In this document: piece after piece, positions 34,132-43,023 of the stretch
How the letters are laid out: the number at the start of each line of letters is the position of its first letter
Position numbering within the stretch: position 1 is the stretch's first letter
The notes under the pieces: generated by a model
Databases searched by the model: none
What the model saw: only the letters and a program-made list of their open reading frames with translations
Told to the model about the DNA's origin: nothing
Assembly (NCBI GenBank): GCA_934754495.1
Contig: CAKVHW010000001.1
Location: forward strand, 1-64,000
Origin: an uncultured Clostridia bacterium
GTDB lineage: Bacteria; Bacillota; Clostridia; Christensenellales; UBA1242
Length of the DNA: 64,000 nt
Direction: 5' to 3'
Program-made: the position numbers and the translations under genes

Positions 34132-35385
34132 TTATTTATTAAATTTTATTGTTTTCACAATTTTTAATAATTCATCTTTTTCATTTTTAACCTTTCCAGC
34201 AAGGCACATTTCAAACAACAGTTTTAATATTTGCGAAATCTTGTTTTCAGGCACAAATGATTTTAAATCTTCTCCGCATACCTCAAGAGATGTAAGACTA
34301 AGCGGAACGCCGGACATTTTCAGGTTCAATATAAGTTCGCTTACAGGTTTAAAATCAACATACAAATTAACAACTTCATGCTGTTTTTGTGTAAGCGTGT
34401 GATAATTAACAGCACTAAACTCGTTAAGTGGTTTAAATTTTAACACCTGCAAACACATATATGTTTTTGCCAAGTCACTTGCAAGTTCATTAGAAATTCT
34501 AAGATTGTTAAAAAACATCATAATGTCGCCATTTACTTGATTTTCGTGTATATATTTAAAGTCATATTTATTAAGCAAAAATAGTGTCAAAAATGCAAGC
34601 AACCTTAATTCACTTTTTGCCTTGAAAAAGTTTTGATACTCTTGTGATTTAATATTTATGTTAAAGTTTTCATAATTAAGACCAAATAAATATTTGTATA
34701 TATTTAGCCCATTAAAATATCGTATAAATTCGTTTTTATTAACACCATATTTAAAGTCTGCAACTACAATTTTGTTTAGTTCCATAAGTTTTCGCTCAGC
34801 AGTAATAGACCTTAATTGATACACCATTTCACTTGCGGTTTTAAAGGTTTTTGCATTAATTTTAAAGCCAAGTTCACATGCAAAACGAACCATTCTAAGA
34901 AGCCTTAGCCCATCGGAGGAAAACACAAATAGTGGTGTTTCAATACATCTTAAAACTTTATTTTCAATATCGGCTTTCCCATTATATGGGTCAAAAATCT
35001 TACCGCTTAAAACATTGTAATAAATTGTATTACATGTAAAGTCCCTACGTTTTGCATCAACTAAAATATCGTCAACAAACTCCACACTTTCTGGCAGATG
35101 ATTTCCTTTAATATAATTTTCTCTTCTAAAAGGGGTGTACTCATAATCTTCGCCATCATTTGTACTTACTAAAAGCGTGCCAAGTTTTGCATTTATCACT
35201 TTGGTTTTTAATCCAATCTCCTTACACCTTTCTTGAACTTCTTCCGATAAAAAAGGTGAGCAAATATCAATATCGTCCGAATCCATTCCCATTATAGCAT
35301 TTCGCACATATCCGCCAACAATATACAATTTTCCATCTAGTGCGGTAGCAAGTTTTTTTAAATTATTACTAACAACTAATTCCAT
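34132..35385 (-). CDS. cca: CCA tRNA nucleotidyltransferase / poly(A) polymerase family protein
   Basis: This 417-aa protein repairs or adds the 3' CCA of tRNA. The class II nucleotidyltransferase head has GGYVRNAIMG, then SDDIDIC with the metal-binding aspartates (residues ~22-40). RRENYIKG and RRDFTCNTIYYN follow, and DGLRLLRMVRFACELGF is the nucleotide-selecting region. The C-terminal ~190 residues are helical. No HD domain is seen. No ribosome site precedes the ATG. TTGAAA, 16 bp and TATAAT end 6 bp before it, so the transcript is probably leaderless. Confidence 0.9.
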   Translation of the reverse strand: MELVVSNNLKKLATALDGKLYIVGGYVRNAIMGMDSDDIDICSPFLSEEVQERCKEIGLKTKVINAKLGTLLVSTNDGEDYEYTPFRRENYIKGNHLPESVEFVDDILVDAKRRDFTCNTIYYNVLSGKIFDPYNGKADIENKVLRCIETPLFVFSSDGLRLLRMVRFACELGFKINAKTFKTASEMVYQLRSITAERKLMELNKIVVADFKYGVNKNEFIRYFNGLNIYKYLFGLNYENFNINIKSQEYQNFFKAKSELRLLAFLTLFLLNKYDFKYIHENQVNGDIMMFFNNLRISNELASDLAKTYMCLQVLKFKPLNEFSAVNYHTLTQKQHEVVNLYVDFKPVSELILNLKMSGVPLSLTSLEVCGEDLKSFVPENKISQILKLLFEMCLAGKVKNEKDELLKIVKTIKFNK

Positions 35386-35440
35386 ATTATAATTATATCA
35401 ATATAAATGCTTTTTTCAAAGTTAATAGGTTTAAATTAAT

Positions 35441-35470
35441 TAAAAAAAGTGGCAGTTGCCACTTTTTATT
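35441..35470 (-). terminator. Terminator of the second degV gene
   Basis: The stem AGTGGCA/TGCCACT (35448-35454 with 35457-35463) has a 2-nt apex and T-runs on both sides. Confidence 0.88.
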
Positions 35471-35525
35471 TTTTACAAATTCTGTTTTTTATGCGTTGTT
35501 TTTTAAGTGCCACAAAATAGATTTG

Positions 35526-36398
35526 TTATTTTATACGTTTGTCTTCTGTATAAAAAATAGCTAAAGAATCTGGTCCACCATGACTAGCAACGCATGCATT
35601 AAGCGGAACTATTACAATATCCAGATTTGGTTCTTTTTCCAAAACAGATTTTTTAAGTTCTTCCGCATCACCAGCACAATCGGCTTCTATTATGATAACA
35701 TGTTTGCTCATATGGTTGTAGTTTTGAGCAAAAATTTCAGCAAGTTCCCTTATAGCTTTTTTCCTACCCATAACTTTTCTAAATGGTACAATAATTCCAC
35801 TATCATTTACCCTAAGTACCGGTTTAATTTGAAGAAGCCCACCAATAAAAGCCTTAACTGCCGTTATTCTTCCACCACGTGCTAAAAATTTAAGCGAGTC
35901 AAGTGTAAAACTATGTGCAATGTTAAGTTTAACAGAATTTACATATTTTTCTGCCTCATAAATATCATTTACTCTGCCAGCTTCAACTTCATCGATTAGC
36001 ATTTTTACAAGTACACCTACTCCACCCGATTGACAAAGTGAATCTATCACTACAACATTATTTTTATACTTTCCTTTAAGTTGCTTAGCCACATTGTTAA
36101 AGTTATTAAAAGTATTACTCATTCCACTTGAAAAACTAATATGAATTACATCTTTGCCTTTTTCTAAAAGATGAGTTAAGTAATTTTGAGCATCGTATTC
36201 ATTAACCTGCGATGTTTTTATTTCAACCCCTGTTCTTAGTAGTTTTGCAATTTCGTTTTTGGTGTGTTTTTTCTCATCGGTCTTAAAAGTTTCGCCATTA
36301 ATATAGTATTCCATTGGCGCAACTTGTATATCATATTTGCTTATTGTTTGTTCGTCTAAATCGCAAGCATCTTCAACACTAATTATAAATTTTTCCAT
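35526..36398 (-). CDS. DegV family fatty-acid-binding protein
   Basis: This 290-aa protein is a FakB-type paralog. It has SVEDACDLDEQ at the N-terminus, EIKTSQVN in the TSxP position, the lipid-contact SSGMSNTFNNF, DSLCQSGGVGVL, and FLARGGRITAVKA. GGAGAG precedes the ATG. It is monocistronic, with a terminator after it and a structured non-coding stretch upstream. It differs from the other two DegV proteins in the window at most variable positions, which suggests different acyl preferences. Confidence 0.93.
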   Translation of the reverse strand: MEKFIISVEDACDLDEQTISKYDIQVAPMEYYINGETFKTDEKKHTKNEIAKLLRTGVEIKTSQVNEYDAQNYLTHLLEKGKDVIHISFSSGMSNTFNNFNNVAKQLKGKYKNNVVVIDSLCQSGGVGVLVKMLIDEVEAGRVNDIYEAEKYVNSVKLNIAHSFTLDSLKFLARGGRITAVKAFIGGLLQIKPVLRVNDSGIIVPFRKVMGRKKAIRELAEIFAQNYNHMSKHVIIIEADCAGDAEELKKSVLEKEPNLDIVIVPLNACVASHGGPDSLAIFYTEDKRIK

Positions 36399-36593
36399 AC
36401 CTAAATCTCTCCAAGGTTATATTATAGTTGTTTTACACATAATTGTAAACACTTTTACTTATTTTGTTTAAATTTGGTTTTGATGTTTCATCACATCAAG
36501 CAACAAAAGAAGTACTCCAGTATTTTACTTTTACGCATTTAAAACTTATACATTTATTATATTAAAAAACACATTTTTTAACAATCTACTTAG

Positions 36594-36670
36594 TGCCACC
36601 GCAACTACACACATTCCTGCCGCTTAAATATAGTGAAATTTAAGCACTCTACTCACAGTAGAATGTGGCA
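36594..36670. ncRNA. Candidate structured element (three-way junction), strand unknown
   Basis: Gene-free stretch 36399-36724. An outer stem TGCC/GGCA plus ACATTC/GAATGT (36594-36597 and 36611-36616 with 36661-36670) encloses two hairpins. One is GCTTAAAT/ATTTAAGC (36622-36629 with 36638-36645) and the other TACT/AGTA (36650-36653 with 36657-36660, possibly longer). It has no terminator of its own. It lies upstream of both degV (minus) and the XRE gene (plus). Nothing else is seen in the stretch. Confidence 0.45.
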
Positions 36671-36682
36671 ATAAAAAGGGGT

Positions 36683-36718
36683 ATTTTACTTGCCTAAAAT
36701 AGTAAAATGATGTATTAT
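36683..36718 (+). promoter_or_regulatory. Promoter and operator-like palindrome of the XRE regulator gene
   Basis: TTGCCT (36690-36695), 17 bp and TATTAT (36713-36718). Inverted 8-bp arms ATTTTACT (36683-36690) and AGTAAAAT (36701-36708) straddle the -35 box, the expected place for autorepression. The 17-mer from 36690 recurs at about 42588. Confidence 0.7.
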
Positions 36719-36724
36719 ACTAGT

Positions 36725-37327
36725 ATGGAAGACATTAAGAAAACAATATCTAAAAACTTAATATATTACCGCACGCAAGCAAAACTTACACAATTTGAAC
36801 TTGCTCAAAAACTTAACTATTCCGATAAATCAATATCAAAATGGGAACGTGGTGCTGGTATTCCTGACATTGTAATACTAAAACAACTTGCCGACTTATA
36901 CAACATTAAGGTTGATGATTTCTTAAAAGAAAATACCGATGTCGCAATAGAACAACCACCCACAAACAACAAGAATGTTAAGCATTTAATAACCACCCTT
37001 ATCTCTGTGGGACTTGTGTGGTTTGTGGCAACTATTGTGTATGTTGCACTACTTTGGCTAAAAGTGCCAAGGTGTTGGCTTGCATTCATCACCGCAATTC
37101 CAGTATCAATGATAGTACTAATTGTACTTACAAGAATATGGTATAAATTATATGTTGTAGGAATATTTGTGTCATTGTTTGTATGGACACTTGCCCTAAC
37201 AATATATTTATTCACACTTACAACTCACAGTTACTATTTATTTATAATATGTGGGCCATTCCAAGTTTTAATAATACTATGGTTTATTTTAAGATATAAG
37301 ACTCGAAACAAAAAAACTACACAATAA
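36725..37327 (+). CDS. XRE-family HTH regulator with membrane tail
   Basis: This is a 200-aa protein read from the ATG at 36725. Residues ~1-62 are a Cro/cI-type helix-turn-helix (TQFELAQKLNYSDKSISKWERG), then a short linker and four membrane segments (about 85-195). Such fused regulators are common in Firmicutes and may sense membrane state. The start lies 6 bp after the -10 box and there is no ribosome site, so it should be translated from a leaderless mRNA. ATGs at 36707 and 36710 fall inside the promoter. The 3' end overlaps its terminator hairpin. Confidence 0.85.
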   Translation: MEDIKKTISKNLIYYRTQAKLTQFELAQKLNYSDKSISKWERGAGIPDIVILKQLADLYNIKVDDFLKENTDVAIEQPPTNNKNVKHLITTLISVGLVWFVATIVYVALLWLKVPRCWLAFITAIPVSMIVLIVLTRIWYKLYVVGIFVSLFVWTLALTIYLFTLTTHSYYLFIICGPFQVLIILWFILRYKTRNKKTTQ

Positions 37328-37342
37328 TGTGCAGTTTTTTTA
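37311..37342 (+). terminator. Terminator of the XRE regulator gene
   Basis: The stem ACTACACA/TGTGCAGT with one mismatch and a 4-nt loop is followed by T7. It overlaps the stop codon. Confidence 0.75.
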
Positions 37343-37418
37343 TAACAATTTTTAAAGGCAATATTTTAAATCAAATACTAAAATATTTGTACTGTATAAA
37401 TTTATATTATTTTAAATA

Positions 37419-38756
37419 TTAAAATGTAATAAAATTAATACCATAAATTTGATTTGTGTTTTTATCAACTTTAACTTTATCGCTAATCTCAACACCAGCA
37501 ATTGCCAAAACATCGTTTCCAACAGCAAGCACTGGCAAAACATCTCTAAAACGTGATGGCACTTTTTTATCTATAAAGTACTCGTTAAGTGATTTTGTTC
37601 CGCCACCAAACTTTGTGAACATGTCGCCATTTTTTCTAAAGCGCCAAACAGCATTTTTATCAACTTTTTTAGCATCAATCACATTTTGATATGCGTCCAT
37701 ATTAACCACATTACTTGCATACACTTCTAGCACCCCAACACCTGGAATATTATATTTGCCACGTTTTAGTTTTAGTGGTTTAAGGTCAACTTTTAGTCGT
37801 CTATTGGTAAATGTGATAAATCCATATTCCTTAATTACAACAACACCATTTGGTAAATTTACCTTAGCACCATTTTCGCCGTTTATGGCAAGGTCACATA
37901 CAATTGCCAAATGTTTTTTTTCAATATCAACACTTGCCCCAATTGCTTTTAAGGCTTTAAATATTAACCTGCTTGTAAGCGATGGGCTATTAGTAAAATA
38001 ACTTGAGTACGCCTTAACAGTATTAGCACTTTCTCTTACAATTGCATTTTTGCTAATTTGTGAATTGATGTATTCATTATCTTGTTTGCATAGTTTACCA
38101 AACTCGCAAATTGTGAAATCTGCATTTTGCCACCTATTTCTAATAAGAGGCATAATCATATTTCTTATAAAATTTCTGGAATAGTCGTTTTGCAAATTTG
38201 TTTCGTCTTCAACAAAAGGAATATCGTTTGAATTAACATATGCTTGAATTTCCGTCTTGGGAGTATACAAAAGCGGACGAATAAATCTGCCGTCACGATT
38301 AAGTTCCATTCCGCATGCACCAGCAACACCTGCACCACGGAAAATATTTAGTAGAATTGTTTCAGCCTGGTCTTGCATGTGGTGACCAAGAGCAATTTTA
38401 TCTACAACCTTATCGTCAAGCAACTTATTAAATACTTGATATCTGCCTTCTCTTGCACCTTGTTCTAATCCAACTTTTTTATTGGAACACAACGAATTAA
38501 TGTCAAGCACAAAAGGATAACATTTAATATTGTTTTTTTCACAATAGTTTTTAACAAACATGCTATCATTAGCACTATTTTTTCTTAAACTATGGTCAAC
38601 ATTAATTACGACCAAATTAAATTTCAACTTATGTCTTAAGTGCATTAACACATTAAGCAAGCACATACTATCTTGCCCGCCCGAACAAGCCACACCTATT
38701 GTTTCGCCTTCTTTTATTAACTTGTTGTTAATTATTAATTGTTCAATTTTATTCAT
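37419..38756 (-). CDS. tilS: tRNA(Ile)-lysidine synthetase
   Basis: This 445-aa ATP-dependent enzyme converts the C34 of tRNA-Ile(CAU) to lysidine. The PP-loop SGGQDSMCLL (residues ~25-34) and GHHMQDQAETILLN are the ATP and tRNA sites. The C-terminal TilS_C domain follows (~370-440). AAGGTG precedes the ATG. It sits directly after spoIIE, as in many Bacillota, where divIC, spoIIE and tilS cluster. Confidence 0.96.
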   Translation of the reverse strand: MNKIEQLIINNKLIKEGETIGVACSGGQDSMCLLNVLMHLRHKLKFNLVVINVDHSLRKNSANDSMFVKNYCEKNNIKCYPFVLDINSLCSNKKVGLEQGAREGRYQVFNKLLDDKVVDKIALGHHMQDQAETILLNIFRGAGVAGACGMELNRDGRFIRPLLYTPKTEIQAYVNSNDIPFVEDETNLQNDYSRNFIRNMIMPLIRNRWQNADFTICEFGKLCKQDNEYINSQISKNAIVRESANTVKAYSSYFTNSPSLTSRLIFKALKAIGASVDIEKKHLAIVCDLAINGENGAKVNLPNGVVVIKEYGFITFTNRRLKVDLKPLKLKRGKYNIPGVGVLEVYASNVVNMDAYQNVIDAKKVDKNAVWRFRKNGDMFTKFGGGTKSLNEYFIDKKVPSRFRDVLPVLAVGNDVLAIAGVEISDKVKVDKNTNQIYGINFITF

Positions 38757-38867
38757 ATTTTCACCTTAAATTAATTGTTTTGTCAAAAAATATAAGCTAA
38801 AAGCCAACAAAATCATTAATATTAAGACTCATTATATAACAAAAATATATTTTTTTCAAGTTAATTT

Positions 38868-41141
38868 TTAGATTGGAAACACTCTAACCACCAAAACAGT
38901 CATATCATCTTTGATTTTTCCGTCATTCAAATCCACTGCTCTATCTAAAATTTCTTCAGATATGGTTTGCGGATTAGTTGTTGTAATATTTTCTATAAAT
39001 TCCTGCAAATCAGACTTTTCGTCAAAAGCATCACTTATTCCGTCAGAAAGTAACACAATCGTGTCAAAAGCCTTAATCGTTCGCTTTGTAATATGCGGTT
39101 TCATTTCTTCCAATACACCTATTGGAAGCCCACTACTTTCTATTACTTCTACTTGGTCTTTGTTTTTAACAAATCCATATGTTGCACCTAATTTTATAAA
39201 ATCACCAGTGTTGTTATTAAAATCTAGCACACACAAATCAACCGATGAAAAGTTTTCTTCATTATTTAGACTAAGAAGTTTGTTGATACTATTTAGAATA
39301 GTATCATTTTCAAAACCAGCCTTATAAAAGTTTTCTATTAATGTAATTGAAAGGTTGGAAATTCGTTGAGCTTTTTCTCCGCTACCAACACCATCGCACA
39401 GTGCAACCATATACTTACCATTATCAAGTTTTACCACACTATGGGCATCGCCATTTTTTAATACACCACCTTTGCTTATACTACTGCACCCAAAAACAAG
39501 GTCGAAGTTGCTCTTGGTTTTAAGGTACAATATGGAACAGCCCTTATTCACTGCCGACTCATCGCTTACTAACGCCATTTTTGTTTTGCACACATTAGAA
39601 ACAATTTTTTCAACTTCTTCTTTTTTGTAGTTACAATTTCTTACCACAAGCGAAACGTTTTTAGATTTTTCTCGTTCTTCGTACACTATGGCTTCATAAC
39701 ACACAATGTTAACATAACTAAGTTCTTCTATTAGTTTATTTTCTTTTTCAGTATCAAAAGTAATATTAAGCCTTACTTCATTTGAAAGTTTTTTTAGCAT
39801 TTCATTCACACCAAGCAACTGGTCGGCAATTAGTGTCCTGCTTGCGTCCATATTACTTACTAAATGCGTATAATTTTTATAGCTCTTGATACTTTGATTT
39901 AGTACCGACACAAGGTAATTTATTTTTCCGCACTTACTCACCAAGTATTGTGGCACATCAAGTAAGTTTACCTTGCCACGCTCAAAGCCACATTCAACAA
40001 GCATTTCAAACACATCTCTTGTGTTTCTATTGCGGTTGCACATATTTTTTTCTGGGCAATTGGCACAAACCTTATTGGCAAGTTCGTCTGCAAGAAGGGT
40101 TTTTGCTTCATCTTCTGGCAAAGTCCCCTTAATCATTCCACGATACACAACATTCATTTCTTCAAAAACTTGTGCAAGTTCGTTCATTCTTTTGCAAATG
40201 CCTGTTTTAGTGCGATTAACAAGGCTCCTAATTGCAACATTATCTCGCCTTACTCCAACCACATCTTTAACATATTCCAAAACAAATTTAGGGCAAGTTA
40301 AAAATACTAATCCGCCACCACCAACTGAAATTAAACTAAACCACGAAAATGTTGTATAGGTTTTAAAAAATAATCCAAGCAATATCTCTGATAGTGTGAC
40401 CGCCAGCACACTAAATACCTTAAAACTTGTTTTGAATGCTAGTGCCGACAAACCATACACCACAAATACTGCAACGTAAAGTATATTAAGGCTGTGAATT
40501 GCCGACCCAAGTCCTAAAAGCCCAGCGATTAAAAATGTGTTTCTAGGCGATGTATAGGCAGTGATTAAGATGATAAACACACCCATAAACTTAGAGAACT
40601 CAAAAAAGTAAATATTTGTGTTGGCTAGCCCCATTCCCAAAATTACAAGTAATAGCGAACCGCAAATTTTTTCATCTAAATTAAGGCTTGCATTATACTC
40701 TCGTTTAATCGCAACAAAGAAGTTTAAAAAAACATACATGGCTACAACTTCCAGTAGCACCGCAAAGGTTACTACCAAATTTTGTTTTAGTTCACCAAAA
40801 TTCAAATAGCAAAAACACACATTTGAAAATATAAATGGCACTAACAATGTGTATTTGTTTAATCGTTTTTTTATTTGCTTTAAAACTATTGCCGTTAGAA
40901 CAACTACAGCAAAAACATTTAATGTTATGTACAAAGTTTTTAGGCTATAACCAGCAAGTGTGTTTCCCACTAAAAAACATATGGTTAAATATTTTGTTTT
41001 GTAGTTTAGATACAACACCGCCAATATTGCCGAAATACCAAACGGCGACACCGAATAACCGCAGTTTGCCCTACCTAGAATATAAAAAAACAACACCGAT
41101 AGTGCGGTTTTTAGTGTTAATTTAATGTATTTTTTCCACAT
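38868..41141 (-). CDS. spoIIE: Stage II sporulation protein E
   Basis: This is a 757-aa protein. The first ~290 residues carry about ten membrane segments. A central region with the Cys cluster (CANCPEKNMCNRN) follows, then a PP2C-type phosphatase domain (about 540-757) with GDAHSVVKL, LCDGVGSGEKAQ and LLSDGISDAFDE. In Bacillus it dephosphorylates SpoIIAA in the forespore to activate sigma-F and also acts at the polar septum. AGGTGA lies before the ATG. It is divergent from yabP, and tilS follows it. Its presence is the best evidence that the host lineage sporulates. Confidence 0.95.
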   Translation of the reverse strand: MWKKYIKLTLKTALSVLFFYILGRANCGYSVSPFGISAILAVLYLNYKTKYLTICFLVGNTLAGYSLKTLYITLNVFAVVVLTAIVLKQIKKRLNKYTLLVPFIFSNVCFCYLNFGELKQNLVVTFAVLLEVVAMYVFLNFFVAIKREYNASLNLDEKICGSLLLVILGMGLANTNIYFFEFSKFMGVFIILITAYTSPRNTFLIAGLLGLGSAIHSLNILYVAVFVVYGLSALAFKTSFKVFSVLAVTLSEILLGLFFKTYTTFSWFSLISVGGGGLVFLTCPKFVLEYVKDVVGVRRDNVAIRSLVNRTKTGICKRMNELAQVFEEMNVVYRGMIKGTLPEDEAKTLLADELANKVCANCPEKNMCNRNRNTRDVFEMLVECGFERGKVNLLDVPQYLVSKCGKINYLVSVLNQSIKSYKNYTHLVSNMDASRTLIADQLLGVNEMLKKLSNEVRLNITFDTEKENKLIEELSYVNIVCYEAIVYEEREKSKNVSLVVRNCNYKKEEVEKIVSNVCKTKMALVSDESAVNKGCSILYLKTKSNFDLVFGCSSISKGGVLKNGDAHSVVKLDNGKYMVALCDGVGSGEKAQRISNLSITLIENFYKAGFENDTILNSINKLLSLNNEENFSSVDLCVLDFNNNTGDFIKLGATYGFVKNKDQVEVIESSGLPIGVLEEMKPHITKRTIKAFDTIVLLSDGISDAFDEKSDLQEFIENITTTNPQTISEEILDRAVDLNDGKIKDDMTVLVVRVFPI

Positions 41142-41310
41142 ACTTTTTCACCTACATAATAGTGTAAAACCTTGCCCACAATCAGCCAAATTAATAATGT
41201 GGCTAGTTTTGTTGGAATTAGACAAATTATGTAGAAAATATAATTTTTGTATTATTTTATTAAGATTTACATCATATACATTAGTAATATTTTTAAGGGA
41301 GTTAAAAAAC

Positions 41311-41586
41311 ATGGAAAATGTTACTATTAAGCAAGCAGAACAAATAAACAACAAAATTTTGCTAGAAAACCGCAACAAATTAAACATTACAGGTGTAACA
41401 AAAATGATTAGTAGCAACGAAACATTGATTGTTATGCAAGTTAAAAACACTCGCCTAACCGTGTGCGGAAAAGCAATTAGAATAGAAAAACTTGACATCG
41501 AAAACGGCATATTAGATGCAAGTGGCGAATTTGACAGCATTAAATACAGTGACCACGGCGGAGTGTTTAAAAGGATTTTTAAGTGA
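41311..41586 (+). CDS. yabP: Sporulation protein YabP
   Basis: This is a 91-aa protein. The start at 41311 follows AAGGGAG. A longer frame to 41125 has no ribosome site. ENRNKLNITGVTKMISSNETLIVMQ and the following short beta repeats match the YabP/YqfC family of sporulation proteins, which are needed for spore formation by an unclear route. The next gene overlaps its stop (GTGA), the yabP-yabQ-divIC order of Bacillus. Confidence 0.93.
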   Translation: MENVTIKQAEQINNKILLENRNKLNITGVTKMISSNETLIVMQVKNTRLTVCGKAIRIEKLDIENGILDASGEFDSIKYSDHGGVFKRIFK

Positions 41587-41921
41587 TATTAAAATACATA
41601 CTTGGTGGGCTAATATGTGGGTGTCTGTACGGCTTAACACAATGCTTTGTTCTGTTTTTTAAAAAACACATTGTTGCCCAAATTTTATTCGACCTACTCT
41701 TTAGTTTTGCAAGCGGAATTATATATTTGTATATCACAATGGTGTTAAATCTTGGCAGTTTTAGATTTTATCTAACCGCAATATTCTTAATTTCGTTTGT
41801 TTTTCAACGCAAAACCATTGGAAAATTATTTGCCAAACTTTACACTTTGGTCTATAATTGGTTATGTAAAACAATAAAAGTGGCAAAAACCACAAAACTT
41901 GGAAAGGTCGTATTTAAATAA
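41583..41921 (+). CDS. yabQ: YabQ-like sporulation membrane protein
   Basis: This 112-aa protein starts with GTG overlapping the yabP stop. It has three to four membrane segments and a Lys-rich tail (KTIKVAKTTKLGKVV). Sequence identity with known YabQ is hard to judge by eye, and the Bacillus protein is longer. The name rests mainly on its place between yabP and divIC. YabQ is required for spore cortex in Bacillus. Confidence 0.75.
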   Translation: MILKYILGGLICGCLYGLTQCFVLFFKKHIVAQILFDLLFSFASGIIYLYITMVLNLGSFRFYLTAIFLISFVFQRKTIGKLFAKLYTLVYNWLCKTIKVAKTTKLGKVVFK

Positions 41922-41925
41922 CACT

Positions 41926-42219
41926 ATGAAAAACAGCAAACAAACAGTTAAAATAGTAAGTACAATCGTTGTGTGCATAACAGCGGTTTTGTTTGTTGTG
42001 CTACTTTTTCAATTTGCTAAAATTGTTTCACTAAAAACAAAACAACGCCACTTAAATACCACAATTGAACAAACCCAAAAACAAATAGCCGAATACGATG
42101 AACTTCTTGATTACATCAACTTTAAAGACGGCGAATATAGTCAAGAGTTTTTGGAAAACTATGCTCGTGAAGTTTACGGCTGGGGAAAACCTGGTAGAAC
42201 ATATTACACTAATAAATAA
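41926..42219 (+). CDS. divIC: Septum formation initiator DivIC/FtsB family
   Basis: This 97-aa bitopic protein has a short basic cytoplasmic start, one membrane segment (residues ~10-32) and an extracytoplasmic coiled coil (~35-65). It ends in the family's GEYSQEFLENYAREVYGWGKPG signature. It belongs to the FtsL-DivIB-DivIC complex that licenses septal wall synthesis. GGAAAGG lies before the ATG, 4 bp after yabQ. A terminator closes the operon. Confidence 0.93.
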   Translation: MKNSKQTVKIVSTIVVCITAVLFVVLLFQFAKIVSLKTKQRHLNTTIEQTQKQIAEYDELLDYINFKDGEYSQEFLENYAREVYGWGKPGRTYYTNK

Positions 42220-42250
42220 CACCTTAATTTAATAATAAGGTGTTTTTTTA
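42217..42250 (+). terminator. Terminator of yabP-yabQ-divIC
   Basis: The stem ACACCTTA/TAAGGTGT (42219-42226 with 42236-42243) is followed by T7. Confidence 0.92.
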
Positions 42251-42301
42251 TTGCTTTATATTTTTTTATTTTACCAAACTTGCAAACTCGTCACTAAAAA
42301 A

Positions 42302-42329
42302 CAAAAAAGACTAAACATCGTTTAGCCTT
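42302..42329 (-). terminator. Terminator of the tRNA-fMet gene
   Basis: An imperfect stem, GGCTAAAC/GTTTAGTC on the minus strand with loop GAT, followed by T6. Confidence 0.8.
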
Positions 42330-42335
42330 TAAAAA

Positions 42336-42413
<78 letters not shown>

Positions 42414-42433
42414 ATATTTAATTTACGAGTACT

Positions 42434-42462
42434 AGTATAAAATAATATTATGTGTTTGTCAA
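42434..42462 (-). promoter_or_regulatory. Promoter of tRNA-fMet
   Basis: TTGACA (42457-42462), 17 bp and TATACT (42434-42439), a near-perfect consensus. The 42463-42639 stretch beyond it is AT-rich with only a weak ATGTTG/CAACAT hairpin. Confidence 0.9.
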
Positions 42463-42639
42463 TAGTTTTTGTTAATTTTAAACATATAATATAATTTATT
42501 GGTCACCAAACAATAAAAAATTGTAATATGTTGTCAAAAAAAATTGCAACATGTTTTTATACAATATATAATTCATGTTTTAATTTTTTGCCTAAAATAG
42601 TAAATATTTTAAAAAAAATTAATAAATTTAAAAATACTC

Positions 42640-42668
42640 TTGACATAAAATACAAACTATTGTATTAT
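42640..42668 (+). promoter_or_regulatory. Promoter of tRNA-Met and tRNA-Glu
   Basis: TTGACA (42640-42645), 17 bp and TATTAT (42663-42668). The tRNA begins 20 bp after. Confidence 0.9.
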
Positions 42669-42687
42669 TACATTGTCTAAAATTTGT

Positions 42688-42764
42688 GGCGGCGTAGCTT
42701 AGTTGGTTATAGCATTCGGTTCATACCCGAAAGGTCGTAGGTTCGAATCCCACCGCCGCTACCA
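42688..42764 (+). tRNA. Elongator tRNA-Met (CAU)
   Basis: This is 77 nt with encoded CCA, anticodon loop TTCATAC and anticodon stem TTCGG/CCGAA. The body closely resembles elongator tRNA-Met of Clostridia, not the lysidine-modified tRNA-Ile2. The T stem has one A-C mismatch (GTAGG/CCCAC). Confidence 0.93.
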
Positions 42765-42795
42765 AACTAATGCTATTTAGTTTTAAAAGTTTTAT

Positions 42796-42870
42796 GGTCC
42801 CATGGTCAAGCGGTTAAGACACCACCCTTTCACGGTGGTATCAGGGGTTCGAGTCCCCTTGGGACTACCA
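42796..42870 (+). tRNA. tRNA-Glu (UUC)
   Basis: This is 75 nt with encoded CCA. Acceptor GGTCCCA pairs with TGGGACT, the anticodon loop is CTTTCAC, and the T arm is AGGGG-TTCGAGT-CCCCT. It follows tRNA-Met by 31 bp on one transcript. Confidence 0.95.
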
Positions 42871-42880
42871 AATATTAAAA

Positions 42881-42908
42881 GCACTAAGTAAGCTTAGTGT
42901 TTTTTTGT
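42881..42908 (+). terminator. Terminator of the tRNA-Met/tRNA-Glu transcript
   Basis: The stem CACTAAG/CTTAGTG (42882-42888 with 42893-42899) is followed by T8. Confidence 0.88.
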
Positions 42909-43023
42909 TTTTAGAACATACATATCAAAAAAATGCACCTTATTATAAAAGTGCACTTTTGGTAGTATTTTTATTTTTCAATATTTTTTTAAAATAAAAA
43001 CATTAGTTAATAAAATTCATTAA

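Noticed and set aside
38911..39327. Plus-strand 138-aa frame inside spoIIE
   Set aside because: It overlaps the phosphatase domain and has Ser/Ile-rich shadow composition.
42527..42552. Hairpin ATGTTG/CAACAT between the two tRNA promoters
   Set aside because: Weak stem in AT-rich DNA, no gene to terminate. Likely chance.
42688..42764. Lysidine-type tRNA-Ile2 (CAU)
   Set aside because: The acceptor and anticodon arms match elongator tRNA-Met much better.
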